The position numbers and the translations under genes are program-made. From CAZBDU01 sp964490725 (GTDB lineage Bacteria; Spirochaetota; Spirochaetia; SZUA-6; DRHE01): a stretch of DNA of 64,000 nt. The stretch covers positions 29,188 through 93,187 of the forward strand of contig CAZBDU010000010.1 in NCBI GenBank assembly GCA_964490725.1. Direction: 5' to 3'. The notes beneath the pieces are model-generated. The model saw nothing but the letters and a program-made list of their open reading frames with translations. It ran no database searches and had not been told where the DNA came from. Within the stretch, counting starts at the first letter, position 1, and each line of letters opens with the position of its first letter. This document shows, in pieces, positions 18,680-27,514 of the stretch.

Positions 18680-19238
18680 GGAGCCTTCGCTGATTCCCAG
18701 GCTGGCGGAAGTGTTGGCTGCCGGCGGGGTGGCGATCATGCCCTGCGACACGGTCTACGGCCTGGTGGGGATCGCCCCGGAGACGGAGGAGCGGATCCGC
18801 CTCATCAAGGGCAGGGGCAGGGAGGGGCTGATCCGGCTGATCGGCTCTGCGGAGTGGCTTCCGCGCCTGGGCATACAGGCGGCCCCGCCGTCCCTGGCAC
18901 GTTTCTGGCCGGGACCGCTGACGCTGGTCCTGCCGACCCGGCGGAAGGGCCGGGTGGTGGGGAGCGCGGCGGTACGCGTGCCCGCCGACAGGCTGCTGCT
19001 GGAGGTGCTGCAGCGCCTGGATCGCGCGCTGTTCTCGACCAGCGTCAACCGCAGCGGCGAGCCGCCGCTGTGGCGAATCGCGGAGATCGAGGAGCGTTTC
19101 GAGCGCAGCGTGGACCTGGTGGTGCAAGCCGGCGATCTGCCCGGCAGGAGCCCCTCCACCATCGTGGATGCCTCCGGCCGTCCCTGGCGGATCCTGCGCC
19201 AGGGAGCGCTGGCCGTTCCGCCGGAGCTCCTGCGCTGA
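18663..19238 (+). CDS. tsaC: L-threonylcarbamoyladenylate synthase (Sua5/YrdC/TsaC family)
   Basis: A 191-residue YrdC-domain enzyme that makes threonylcarbamoyl-AMP from threonine, bicarbonate and ATP for the t6A37 modification of ANN-decoding tRNAs. Motifs include GGVAIMPCDTVYGLVG, ARFWPGPLTLVLP, AVRVPAD, FSTSVNRSGEPP and PSTIVDASG. It starts at GTG with GGAGGAGGG upstream and overlaps the FtsB-like gene. The length matches the short TsaC form. Confidence 0.88.
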   Translation: MRVPLEEPSLIPRLAEVLAAGGVAIMPCDTVYGLVGIAPETEERIRLIKGRGREGLIRLIGSAEWLPRLGIQAAPPSLARFWPGPLTLVLPTRRKGRVVGSAAVRVPADRLLLEVLQRLDRALFSTSVNRSGEPPLWRIAEIEERFERSVDLVVQAGDLPGRSPSTIVDASGRPWRILRQGALAVPPELLR

Positions 19239-20277
19239 TTCGAAGGCGGCTTCCGCGCCTGGAGCCAGCAGGGCCGGTTCGACGGCCGGGCCGCCATCAA
19301 TCCCGCCAGCGCCGGTGCGGCCAGCACGCACCCGCGGGAGCTGACGGTGGAGCTCGGAGGGGAGGCTCTGCCGGAGGGGGATCACATCGCCGTGGAGCTG
19401 CCGGTGACCTGGAGGCTGTCATCACCGCCGGCTCGGTGGAACCCGGATCGAGCTTCCGCATCTTCCTGGCCGACCTCGAGGGTACGCTCATCCGCTGCCA
19501 GTGGTATGCGCAGCAGACCCCCATCCCGGTGGCGGTGCGCAAGCGCGGGAAAACCCTGTATCGCCGGCTCGCCGAGATCCCCTCGGCGATGGTGACCGGC
19601 GCGGCCCCGGGGCTGTGGAAGGTGGCGGTCCGGCCGGACCCGCGGGGCGGTCGTTTCGACCTGCAAGTGCTGGCGGTGGACCTGGTGACCCAGAACCCGG
19701 CCGCGCCCCGGGGGGAGCCGGAGCTGCTGCCCGGGCCCGGGGGTGGGGTCCGTGCCGCTGGCCAGGCGGGCGTGCTACTACGGTGCCACCATCTGGGAGG
19801 CCCGTGACTGCCCGGCCGCGGGCCCGCCCCGATACGGGTGGAGGCGCTCAACCGCAAGGAGGGGCTCTACGGCAGGAGCAACCCCCTGGTGCCGGGGCTC
19901 CTGCCCGACAGAGAGGTCTACGGGGAGCTTCTGGATTTCGTGGCTCCGGCCAACCACTACGGAGGACGCGAGGAGGCCAGCCAGGAGCTGTGGCGGTCCA
20001 CCCAGGAGTTGTGCGACGGGTTCGACGATCCCGGGCGCTTTGCCACGCTGTACGGCTACGAGTGGGGGGCACCGACACCCATTTTCCCCAACCGGGGCGC
20101 TCCTGCTTCGGTCCCTTCGGTCTGGGCGGGATGACGGCCATCCTGGCGCCGCGCCTGGAGCGCGGCTCTCTCCGGCAGGCGCTGTACGACCGCTGCTGCT
20201 GCGCCACCGCCGGAGCGCGGATCCTGCTGGATTTCCGGGTGAACGGCCGGCCCATGGGAGGGGAGATCTGCGGGTGA
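19239..20277 (+). pseudogene. DUF3604 protein, degraded (at least four frameshifts and an internal deletion)
   Basis: Fragments of one protein are scattered over all three forward frames in the order expected for DUF3604 proteins: INPASAGAASTHPRELTVE (frame from 19239), AGSVEPGSSFRIF and GLWKVAVRPDP (from about 19413), SVPLARRACYYGATIWEA (from about 19743), NPLVPGLLPDREVYGEL and RFATLYGYEWGAP (to about 20090), and GGMTAILAPRLERGSLRQAL with ARILLDFRVNGRPMGGE (to 20277). The central part of the family, normally several hundred residues, is missing. Neighbouring genes are intact, so this is true decay rather than poor sequence. Confidence 0.75.
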
Positions 20278-20352
20278 GCCAGCGGGACCGCCAGTGGGCC
20301 ATGTCCTCTCCCACCTGGCTGCTGCGATAGCTCCCGCCGGCGGGCTGTCCGG

Positions 20353-22743
20353 CTAAGCCGGCACGGCCTGCCTGGCCCGGCGCTTCCCGCCTGCCTTCTG
20401 CTCCCGGAAGATCAGCTCCATCACCTGCTCCATCTGCTCCACAGGGTGAAACTCGATCCCCCTGCGTACGTGCTCCGGGATCTCCTCCAGGTCCTTGGCG
20501 TTGGCGGCGGGGATGATGATCTCCCGGATCCTGTTGCGCTGCGCGGCGATCACCTTCTCCTTCAGCCCGCCAATGGGAAGCACCTGGCCCACCAGCGAGA
20601 GCTCACCCGTCATGGCCAGCCTGCTCTTCAGCATCCTGCCCGTCACCAGGGACAGGAGGCAGGAAGCCATGGTGATTCCCGCGGAGGGCCCGTCCTTGGG
20701 GGTGGCACCCGCCGGCACGTGGAGATGGATCTGGTTCTTCTCGAAGAAGTCGGAGCTGACGTCGAACTGGCCGGCGATGTGCCGCACGAAGCTGTAGGCG
20801 ATGTTCGCCGACTCCTGCATCACGTTTCCCAGCTGGCCGGTGAGGCGGAATCCCTCCTTGCCGGGGTTGGCAACCGCCTCGATGGTGAGGATCGCCCCGC
20901 CCAGCGGGGTCCAGGCCAATCCGGTGGCCATGCCGGGCTTGCTGATCTTCTTGAGCCCTTCTTCGTGGAAGATGGGCTTGCCCAGGTAGGTTTCCAGGTT
21001 CTCCTCATCGATGGCGATGGGCAGCGCCGAGGTTTCCAGCACCGCCTGCCTGGCGACTTTCCGGTGTATCTTGTCCAGCGCCTTCTCGAAGTTGCGCAGC
21101 CCCGCCTCCCGCGCATACCCTTCGGCGATCTGCAGCAGCGCGGCCTTGCTGTAGCGTACGTCGTTCTTTTTCAGGCCGGCCCGGTCCACGCTTTTTGGGA
21201 TCAGGTAGCGCCTGGCGATGGCCACCTTCTCGTCGTTGATGTAGCCGGACAGCCGGATCACCTCCATGCGGTCCAGCAGGGGCGCCGGGATGGTGTCCAG
21301 GGTGTTGGCCGTGGTAATGAACAGGATGTTGGAGATGTCAAAGGGCAGATCCAGGTAGTGGTCGCGGAAGGCCACGTTCTGCTCGGGGTCCAGCACCTCC
21401 AGCAGCGCGGAGGAGGGATCTCCCTGAAAGGAGACGCCCAGCTTGTCGATCTCGTCGATCATGAACACCGGGTCCTTCACCTTCAGGATCTTGAGGCCCT
21501 GAATGATCTTGCCGGGCATGGCCCCGACGTAGGTTCTGCGATGCCCCTTGATCTCCGCCTCGTCGCGCATCCCTCCCACCGAAAAGCGGAAGAACTTCCT
21601 GGACAGCGCCCTGGCGATGGACTTGCCCACGGAGGTCTTGCCCACTCCGGGAGGGCCCACCAAACAGAGGATGGAGCCCTTGGTGTCCCGCTTCAGCCTG
21701 CGCACCGCCAGGTATTCCAGTATGCGTTCCTTCACGTCCTCCAGCCCGTAGTGGTCCGCGTCCAGCACCCGCTGGGCGCGCTTTATGTCTATTTCCTGCT
21801 CGGGCGGATCGTTCCAGGGAAGGGCGGTGATGGTCTCCAGGTAGTTGCGGGTCACGATGAACTCCGAGGAGTTGGAGTCCATGAGGGAGAATTTCTCCAG
21901 CTCCTGCTCCACCTGCTGGCGCACCTCCGCCTCCAGATGCAGCTTCTCGACGGCCTCCTTGAAGCGGCTGTACTCCGAGCTCTTGGCATCCACCGCCATG
22001 CCGAGCTCTCCCTTGATGGCCTTCAGCTGTTCCTTGAGGAAGTACTCCCGCTGGCTCTTGGAGATCTTCTCGTTGATCTGGTTCATGATCTTCTGCTGGA
22101 TCTGGCGCAGCTCCTGCTCCTTGCGGATGAAGACCATCACCTTGGTCATGCGCTCGTACACGTCCAGGGTCTCCAGGATGTGCTGCTGTTCATGGCGATC
22201 GATGTTGAGGATGGAAGTGACGAAGTCGGCGATCTTGCCGGGATGGTCGATGTTGACCATGTTGAGGCGCATCTGCTCCGAAAACAGCGGGTTGTTCTCC
22301 GAGACCTGCTTCATCTCGCCGATCAACGCCCGGGTGAGGGCCTTCACCTCGTTGCTTTGGAAGTTCTGGTCCTCCAGGTACTCCACCGCCGCCACGATCG
22401 GATTGGCCTGGTGGATGAACTTCTTCACGCGGAACCGTTTCATCGTGGAGATGAAGACGTTGATCCCCCCGTCAGGCAGGTTCACCTTGCGCACGAGCTT
22501 GGCCGCCGTTCCCACCCGGTGTAGATCCGAGGCGGAGGCGCTCTCCACCTGGGGGTCCGAGGTCAGGACCAGGCCCAGGAAACCGTCGCCGGCGATGGCC
22601 TGCTCCACCACCTCCACGTCTTCCGGGGAGCCGACCATGAGCGGCGTGAAGATTCCGGGAAAGATCGGATTTCCCGTCACCGGGAGGATGGTCAGCTTGG
22701 GAGGCATGACGAGGGCCGTGGGGATGATCTGATGATCGGACAT
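20353..22743 (-). CDS. lon: ATP-dependent protease Lon
   Basis: A full-length 796-residue LonA: an N-terminal substrate domain (LTILPVTGNPIFPG), a coiled-coil region, an AAA+ module with Walker A GPPGVGKT (363-370) and Walker B VFMIDEIDK, and a protease domain with catalytic Ser687 (PKDGPSAG) and Lys730 (GGLKEK). It degrades misfolded and regulatory proteins in the cytoplasm. The ATG at 22743 follows AGGAAGAG; an in-frame TTG nine codons upstream is less likely. It is transcribed alone, divergent from the aldehyde dehydrogenase remnant. Confidence 0.97.
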   Translation of the reverse strand: MSDHQIIPTALVMPPKLTILPVTGNPIFPGIFTPLMVGSPEDVEVVEQAIAGDGFLGLVLTSDPQVESASASDLHRVGTAAKLVRKVNLPDGGINVFISTMKRFRVKKFIHQANPIVAAVEYLEDQNFQSNEVKALTRALIGEMKQVSENNPLFSEQMRLNMVNIDHPGKIADFVTSILNIDRHEQQHILETLDVYERMTKVMVFIRKEQELRQIQQKIMNQINEKISKSQREYFLKEQLKAIKGELGMAVDAKSSEYSRFKEAVEKLHLEAEVRQQVEQELEKFSLMDSNSSEFIVTRNYLETITALPWNDPPEQEIDIKRAQRVLDADHYGLEDVKERILEYLAVRRLKRDTKGSILCLVGPPGVGKTSVGKSIARALSRKFFRFSVGGMRDEAEIKGHRRTYVGAMPGKIIQGLKILKVKDPVFMIDEIDKLGVSFQGDPSSALLEVLDPEQNVAFRDHYLDLPFDISNILFITTANTLDTIPAPLLDRMEVIRLSGYINDEKVAIARRYLIPKSVDRAGLKKNDVRYSKAALLQIAEGYAREAGLRNFEKALDKIHRKVARQAVLETSALPIAIDEENLETYLGKPIFHEEGLKKISKPGMATGLAWTPLGGAILTIEAVANPGKEGFRLTGQLGNVMQESANIAYSFVRHIAGQFDVSSDFFEKNQIHLHVPAGATPKDGPSAGITMASCLLSLVTGRMLKSRLAMTGELSLVGQVLPIGGLKEKVIAAQRNRIREIIIPAANAKDLEEIPEHVRRGIEFHPVEQMEQVMELIFREQKAGGKRRARQAVPA

Positions 22744-22863
22744 TTCTCTTCCTTTGTCTTGCTTGTTCAATGGAGAGAATAGTCAGCCCCCTCGGCCTCC
22801 GTCAAGCAGATCGGGAACCCACCTTTGTTGCCAGGGGGCGCCATAGCTTCTACAATTTCATTC

Positions 22864-23152
22864 ATGCGCGCACACCGCATGCTGATTGGAGGGGAATGGG
22901 TCGACGCGAAGGAGGACCAGCCGATCGCGGTGGAAGACCCGGCCACCGGCGAGATCTTCGAGCACGTGCCCCGCGCCTCGGAGTCCGATCTGGACGCCGC
23001 CGTGCGGGCGGCCCACCGGGCTTTCCCGCACTGGGCAGCCCTCTCCCCGGAGGTGCGGGCGGATCTGCCGCTCCGGGCGGCGGCGCTGGTCCGCGCCCGG
23101 GCGGAGGAGATCGCCAGGCTGATGACGATGGAGCAGGGCAAGCCGCTGCGGT
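22864..23152 (+). pseudogene. NAD(P)-dependent aldehyde dehydrogenase, N-terminal fragment
   Basis: About 96 residues of a succinate-semialdehyde-dehydrogenase-like protein (LIGGEWVDAKED, VEDPATGEIFEHVPRAS, LMTMEQGKPLR) end abruptly after GKPLR, just before the conserved region that should follow. The frame continues into unrelated sequence to 23283. A matching C-terminal fragment lies 7 kb downstream at 30289-30486 in the same orientation. About 320 central residues, including the catalytic cysteine, are absent. Confidence 0.85.
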
Positions 23153-23379
23153 GGGTGTTTCATCTGAGAGGATCGCTGAGCCCGGCCTGTGTGAGTCTTC
23201 AAGATCGAAGCGAATTACGTCAAGCGGCGTGCGCCAACACGCCAAGGGCCCTGGAGATCAAGGCCAAGTATGTGACCCCGTGAGAACTGGAGAGCCGGCG
23301 GAGAGCAGACAGAGACGGCCCTGCACACTCACGTCTCGGCGCACGGCGCCCAGCGAAGCGGAGGCGTGCCCCCCTTCCC

Positions 23380-24090
23380 TCACTGCCATTGATGCAGTAT
23401 GCCGGCCCTGTCCCGGATTGCCGCCTCCGCCATGATCGCTTCCGTTGCCCTTGTCCCAATCATTCTCGCACCGACTGCTCGAAAAGCCAGCACCTCCTCA
23501 AGGGAACGTATTCCTCCGGCGGCTTTGACAGCGACCTTTTCGCTACAACTCTTGCGCATCAAACGCACGTCTTGCAGCTTTGCCCCCGAGGGGCCGTAGC
23601 CGGTGGAAGTCTTGACATAATCCGCACCGGCTCGTTCGCATATCTGGCAGCCCATGACGATCTGACGGGCGTTCAAGTAGCTGGTTTCGAAAATCACCTT
23701 CACGATCGCCTGGCGCTCGTGGGCCGCTGCCACCACGGCACGTACGTCGCTTTCAACGTAGTCGAAATCCTCTGAAACCAGCCGGCTTATGGCGAGGACC
23801 ATATCGAGCTCGCGGGCGCCGTTGTCCAGTGCTTTCCGGACCTGGAAAAGCTTGGTCTCGGTCGTGTTCGATCCATGCGGGAAATCTATCACTGTGCTGA
23901 CCCGCACGGGGGACCCGTCCAACAGAGCTGCGGCGCGGGCCACATCGTAGGGCGCCACACACACGGTCGCACAGCGCCAGCGCTCGGCGAGTGCAATACC
24001 CTCCTCCAACTCGCTGGCGGTCAGGCTCGGACGCAGGAGCGAGTGATCGATCATCTCTGCGATATCGGTCACACTGAGAGCTTTGCTCAC
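23380..24090 (-). CDS. deoC: Deoxyribose-phosphate aldolase
   Basis: A 236-residue DeoC of normal length. It cleaves 2-deoxyribose-5-phosphate to glyceraldehyde-3-phosphate and acetaldehyde through a Schiff base on Lys160 (YVKTSTGY); Asp96 (ELDMVL) and Lys189 (VAVKAAGG) complete the catalytic set. It starts in a 4-bp ATGA overlap with the secreted-protein gene and is the last gene of the imported ABC operon. The region is visibly less GC-rich than the flanking chromosome, consistent with transfer. Confidence 0.95.
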   Translation of the reverse strand: MSKALSVTDIAEMIDHSLLRPSLTASELEEGIALAERWRCATVCVAPYDVARAAALLDGSPVRVSTVIDFPHGSNTTETKLFQVRKALDNGARELDMVLAISRLVSEDFDYVESDVRAVVAAAHERQAIVKVIFETSYLNARQIVMGCQICERAGADYVKTSTGYGPSGAKLQDVRLMRKSCSEKVAVKAAGGIRSLEEVLAFRAVGARMIGTRATEAIMAEAAIRDRAGILHQWQ

Positions 24091-24605
24091 CGAGGCGCCT
24101 CCTGTGCCCTCAGCTTGTCCAGAGCCTTCGCGAAGTACTCGTTGAGTTTTCCTTCATCAAGGAACTCCGGAGTCGTATCCGGAATGCCCTGGTAGAACAC
24201 GATCAAGGCAGGACGGTCAGCGGTCATGTCGCGTTTCGTCTTGTACAGCCGGATTCTTCTGGCGGGGTATTCCTGAAACGAGGATAGCTTTGAGGCCACG
24301 GTTGCCTGAGAGTCGAGTGCTTCTCCCCTCGCCAGATACACCGACTTGCCGGAGAACGGATTGGCCGCGACCAGACTGAAAAAGCTGTACTGCCCGCCGG
24401 CCTCTCCGATGAGGGCGATCTTGACGTACACGAGCGCTTCCCCGGCATTCGAACCCTTGTAGATGCCCCACAAGACCGCTGTGCCTCTCGCCATGAACAC
24501 CGAATCCGCCCCGTGGAGCTCCTCCGGCTGCGAGGCCAGCGGTTGCAGGCCCGTCACCACCGCGAAAACCCCTGCGACGATCGTGCTGGCAATGCGCGAA
24601 TTCAT
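24087..24605 (-). CDS. Secreted protein of unknown function
   Basis: A 172-residue protein with a hydrophobic N-terminal segment (IASTIVAGVFAVVTGL) that looks like a signal peptide with cleavage near LASQ-PEE. The mature part is beta-rich without a motif I recognise. It lies between the ABC ATPase gene and deoC and overlaps deoC by 4 bp, so it may be an accessory of the importer or of deoxyribose use. This is context only. Confidence 0.6.
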   Translation of the reverse strand: MNSRIASTIVAGVFAVVTGLQPLASQPEELHGADSVFMARGTAVLWGIYKGSNAGEALVYVKIALIGEAGGQYSFFSLVAANPFSGKSVYLARGEALDSQATVASKLSSFQEYPARRIRLYKTKRDMTADRPALIVFYQGIPDTTPEFLDEGKLNEYFAKALDKLRAQEAPR

Positions 24606-24616
24606 GAATCCTCACC

Positions 24617-25717
24617 TCAAGTTTTCAGGAGCCGCATGTTGGCCTCCTGCAATATCACCCCGACTTCTTTGCCGGGCTGGTACAGCCCTCTATCCGTGGA
24701 GTCGGAGCCGACCACCGTCAGCTGAGCGTCCCCGACTTCAACCAGGTACTCGACTTTCTCCCCCAGAAAGGTTCGCTCCTTTATCCGGGCGCGAAACCCT
24801 CCGCGCTCGATGTCCGGAAACAACCGAATAAACTGGGGCCGGATAAACACACGGACTCTCTCTCCGGGTTGCATCGAAACCTCCGGAAGGGGAGCCCGGT
24901 AGCGGTGCCCGAAAACCTCCACCGTTGCCGAATCCGAGTCTGTTGACCGCAAGGTGGCCTCGATGATATTAACCTTGCCGATGAATCCTGCAACGAACTC
25001 CGATTTGGGTGCAAAGTAGAGCTCCTCGGCGGAGCCTACCTGCTCGATGACCCCTGCGTTCATGACCGCGATTCTGTCCGAAATGGCCATCGCTTCTTCC
25101 TGGTCGTGAGTCACATAGATAGACGTTATGCCGAGACTGCGTTGGACGCGCCGGATCTCCCCCCGCATCCGAACCCGCAGCTTCGCATCAAGATTGGACA
25201 GCGGTTCGTCGAACAGCAGGATCTTGGGCTTGATGACGATGGCGCGAGCCAGAGCCACCCGTTGCTGCTCTCCTCCCGACATCTGGCTGGGGAATTGCCG
25301 CTCGTATCCCCACAGGCCGACCAGCTCGAGCGTTTCCGCCACGGATTCTCGGATTTCGGCCGGCCTCAACCGCTTCACTTTCAATCCATAGGCTACGTTC
25401 TCAAACACGTTGAGGTGAGGAAACAGCGCATAGTTTTGAAAGACGAAGCCGATGTTGCGCCGGTTGGTCATGAGATCGGTAATGTCGTTGCCGCCCAGGA
25501 CCACGCGTCCCTGATCCGGTTGCTCGAACCCGGCTATTATCCTAAGCGTGGTTGACTTGCCGCACCCTGAGGGGCCAAGCAGCGTCAACAGCTCTCCTTG
25601 TTGCACCTCTATCGTGACGTTGTCTACCGCCATCACCTTTCCCTTGACGGAATGCATGAAACTCTTGGTGATACCCCGCAGGGAAATCTCGGTCGGAGCC
25701 ACTTCACCCTCCAGCAA
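24617..25717 (-). CDS. ABC importer ATP-binding protein (FbpC/PotA type, with TOBE domain)
   Basis: A 366-residue ATPase with Walker A GPSGCGKS (48-55), Q-loop FVFQNYALFPHL, signature QMSGGEQQRVALARA, Walker B ILLFDEPLSNLDAK and H-loop YVTHDQEEA. The C-terminal about 120 residues form a TOBE regulatory domain (GERVRVFIRPQFIRL). This build is typical of iron(III), 2-aminoethylphosphonate and polyamine importers. It overlaps the permease gene by 14 bp. Substrate cannot be fixed from sequence; linkage to deoC is unusual. Confidence 0.9.
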   Translation of the reverse strand: MLEGEVAPTEISLRGITKSFMHSVKGKVMAVDNVTIEVQQGELLTLLGPSGCGKSTTLRIIAGFEQPDQGRVVLGGNDITDLMTNRRNIGFVFQNYALFPHLNVFENVAYGLKVKRLRPAEIRESVAETLELVGLWGYERQFPSQMSGGEQQRVALARAIVIKPKILLFDEPLSNLDAKLRVRMRGEIRRVQRSLGITSIYVTHDQEEAMAISDRIAVMNAGVIEQVGSAEELYFAPKSEFVAGFIGKVNIIEATLRSTDSDSATVEVFGHRYRAPLPEVSMQPGERVRVFIRPQFIRLFPDIERGGFRARIKERTFLGEKVEYLVEVGDAQLTVVGSDSTDRGLYQPGKEVGVILQEANMRLLKT

Positions 25718-27383
25718 AGCTGACTGCTTCGACAGCGGCGCCGCGACGTAGTAGCCGGATCAGCGCGTTCATGACTGCCATCACCACGAGAACACTCACC
25801 ACCACGAATACGGAATAGGCAGCTGCCGTTCCCAGTTCCAGCTCGGTCATATTCTCCAGGACTCGAACCGTTATCAGTATCCAGTTGATCGAAACCAGGA
25901 AGATCGTAGCGCTGATCGCCGTCATGGATCGAACGAACACGACCTCGAGTCCGCTCAGCAGCGCCGGAAAGACAAGAGGAACGGTAACGCGCCTGAAGGT
26001 CCTGATTGTCCCGGCCCCGAGGCTTGCCGATGCCTCTTCAATAGAAGGATCGATCTGCTCAAGAGTCGCGACGGTCGTGCGGACACCGGCAGCTCCATAC
26101 CGGAATACGTTGCAGGCGATGATGATCAAGGCGGTACCCGTCAATACCACGGGGCCGCTGTTGAAGGCGATCAGATACGCGATCCCAACGATGGTGCCTG
26201 GGAGGGAGTAGTTCAGCAGTGAGACTATCTCCATTGCAGTTCTTGATCGAAACCGTTTCTTGGCAAGCAGGTAGCCCACTATGACTCCGTAGAGGCTTCC
26301 CGCGACCATTCCCACCATGGCGATGATCAGTGTGTCTGTAATTGCCTTGAGACCCTGCGTGAATATCACGCGGTAGTGTTCCCACGTCAGCTCGTAGTTG
26401 GCGCCGAAAGCTCTCACGATCGACGCATAGAGCAGAAGGACATAGAAGTAAAGGACCGCAGCGGCGATGAGGAGGCAAGCCACAAGGAACAGGGGACGAA
26501 GCGCCGGGGGGACGCTCTTGATTTGAGTCCTTGCACCCGCCTTTCCCGTGATCGTCACGTAGTACCTTCCGCTGACCCAGAATCTCTGCAGAAAGAAGAC
26601 CGCCAGGGATGGAACCAGGAGGATGAACGACAGGACGGCTCCCCCTCTCGTGTCGAACAGGCCCGTGATCTGCAAGAACGCTTCGGTGGGCAAGACCGGG
26701 AACCTGTTCCCCGCAAGGATCAGGGGGGTGGCGAAATCGGCGATAGAGGCAGCGAAGAGCAGCAGGAAGGAGTTCGCCAGGCCCGGTCTTGTCAACGGGA
26801 AAGTGATCGTGCGAAACACCCTCCAGCGGGACCCTCCCAGACTGTAGCCCATGTCTTCGACGTTCGGGTCAATGCCGAGAAACATCGCCTTCAGTGTCAG
26901 ATAGGCCAGCGGGAAGTACGTTATCGTCTCCGATATGAGCGTCGAGGTGAGCCCATATACATTGGTCCCTCTTATCCTGAGAAGGTGATAGGTAATCAAC
27001 CCACGCGGCCCGAAGGAGAAGATGATCGTAATTGCCGTGACAAAAGGCGGGGAGATCAACGGTAGAATGATGGAGGCGTCAAGGACTCTTTCCCAGAATC
27101 GAGGCAGGTTTGTGCGGACAGACGTGAAGGCGAACAGGAATCCAAGAGCGGTTCCACAGAACCCGACCCAAAACGCCAGAATCAGGCTGTTCGCGAACGC
27201 CCTCAACTCGTTCTTACTGAAGAGCAGCTCCCCTATGGCCGCAAGTGAGATGCGCCCGTCGACGAGGAACGTAGTAAGCAGCAGGCGCGCCAGCGGGAAC
27301 AGGATGAAGAATAGCAGCAGGCACCAGACCACAGCAATGCTGACCATCAGAGCAGGATCTCTTGTCCACCTTCTATTCCTCAT
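25704..27383 (-). CDS. ABC importer permease, fused double BPD domain (FbpB type)
   Basis: A 559-residue membrane protein with about 12 helices forming two binding-protein-dependent transport domains in one chain, as in iron(III) and phosphonate permeases. The coupling-helix EAA-like motifs are EDMGYSLGGSRWRVFRTITF in the first half and EEASASLGAGTIRTFRRVTV in the second. It lies 131 bp after the solute-binding gene and overlaps the ATPase gene. It begins with RNRRWTRDPAL before the first helix. Confidence 0.9.
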   Translation of the reverse strand: MRNRRWTRDPALMVSIAVVWCLLLFFILFPLARLLLTTFLVDGRISLAAIGELLFSKNELRAFANSLILAFWVGFCGTALGFLFAFTSVRTNLPRFWERVLDASIILPLISPPFVTAITIIFSFGPRGLITYHLLRIRGTNVYGLTSTLISETITYFPLAYLTLKAMFLGIDPNVEDMGYSLGGSRWRVFRTITFPLTRPGLANSFLLLFAASIADFATPLILAGNRFPVLPTEAFLQITGLFDTRGGAVLSFILLVPSLAVFFLQRFWVSGRYYVTITGKAGARTQIKSVPPALRPLFLVACLLIAAAVLYFYVLLLYASIVRAFGANYELTWEHYRVIFTQGLKAITDTLIIAMVGMVAGSLYGVIVGYLLAKKRFRSRTAMEIVSLLNYSLPGTIVGIAYLIAFNSGPVVLTGTALIIIACNVFRYGAAGVRTTVATLEQIDPSIEEASASLGAGTIRTFRRVTVPLVFPALLSGLEVVFVRSMTAISATIFLVSINWILITVRVLENMTELELGTAAAYSVFVVVSVLVVMAVMNALIRLLRRGAAVEAVSFAGG

Positions 27384-27514
27384 TTGCCTCCCCTGCCATC
27401 AACGGAACGTCCGCACCCCATCCCCGGGGTCTGGAAGGCCGGTCAGGGTGTCCCCGGAAGATCCCGAACCCACCGCAATCCGGGGCCACCCCGACCAGCC
27501 AGACCTCGAGGAGT

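Noticed and set aside
20446..22524. A 692-codon open frame opposite lon
   Set aside because: It is an antisense shadow of an intact Lon gene, with Leu/Val/His-rich composition only.
23153..23379. Possible remnant of a group II intron or other retroelement near GAGAACTGGAGAGCCGG
   Set aside because: A short resemblance to intron-associated sequence, but no domain V fold or reverse transcriptase could be made out.
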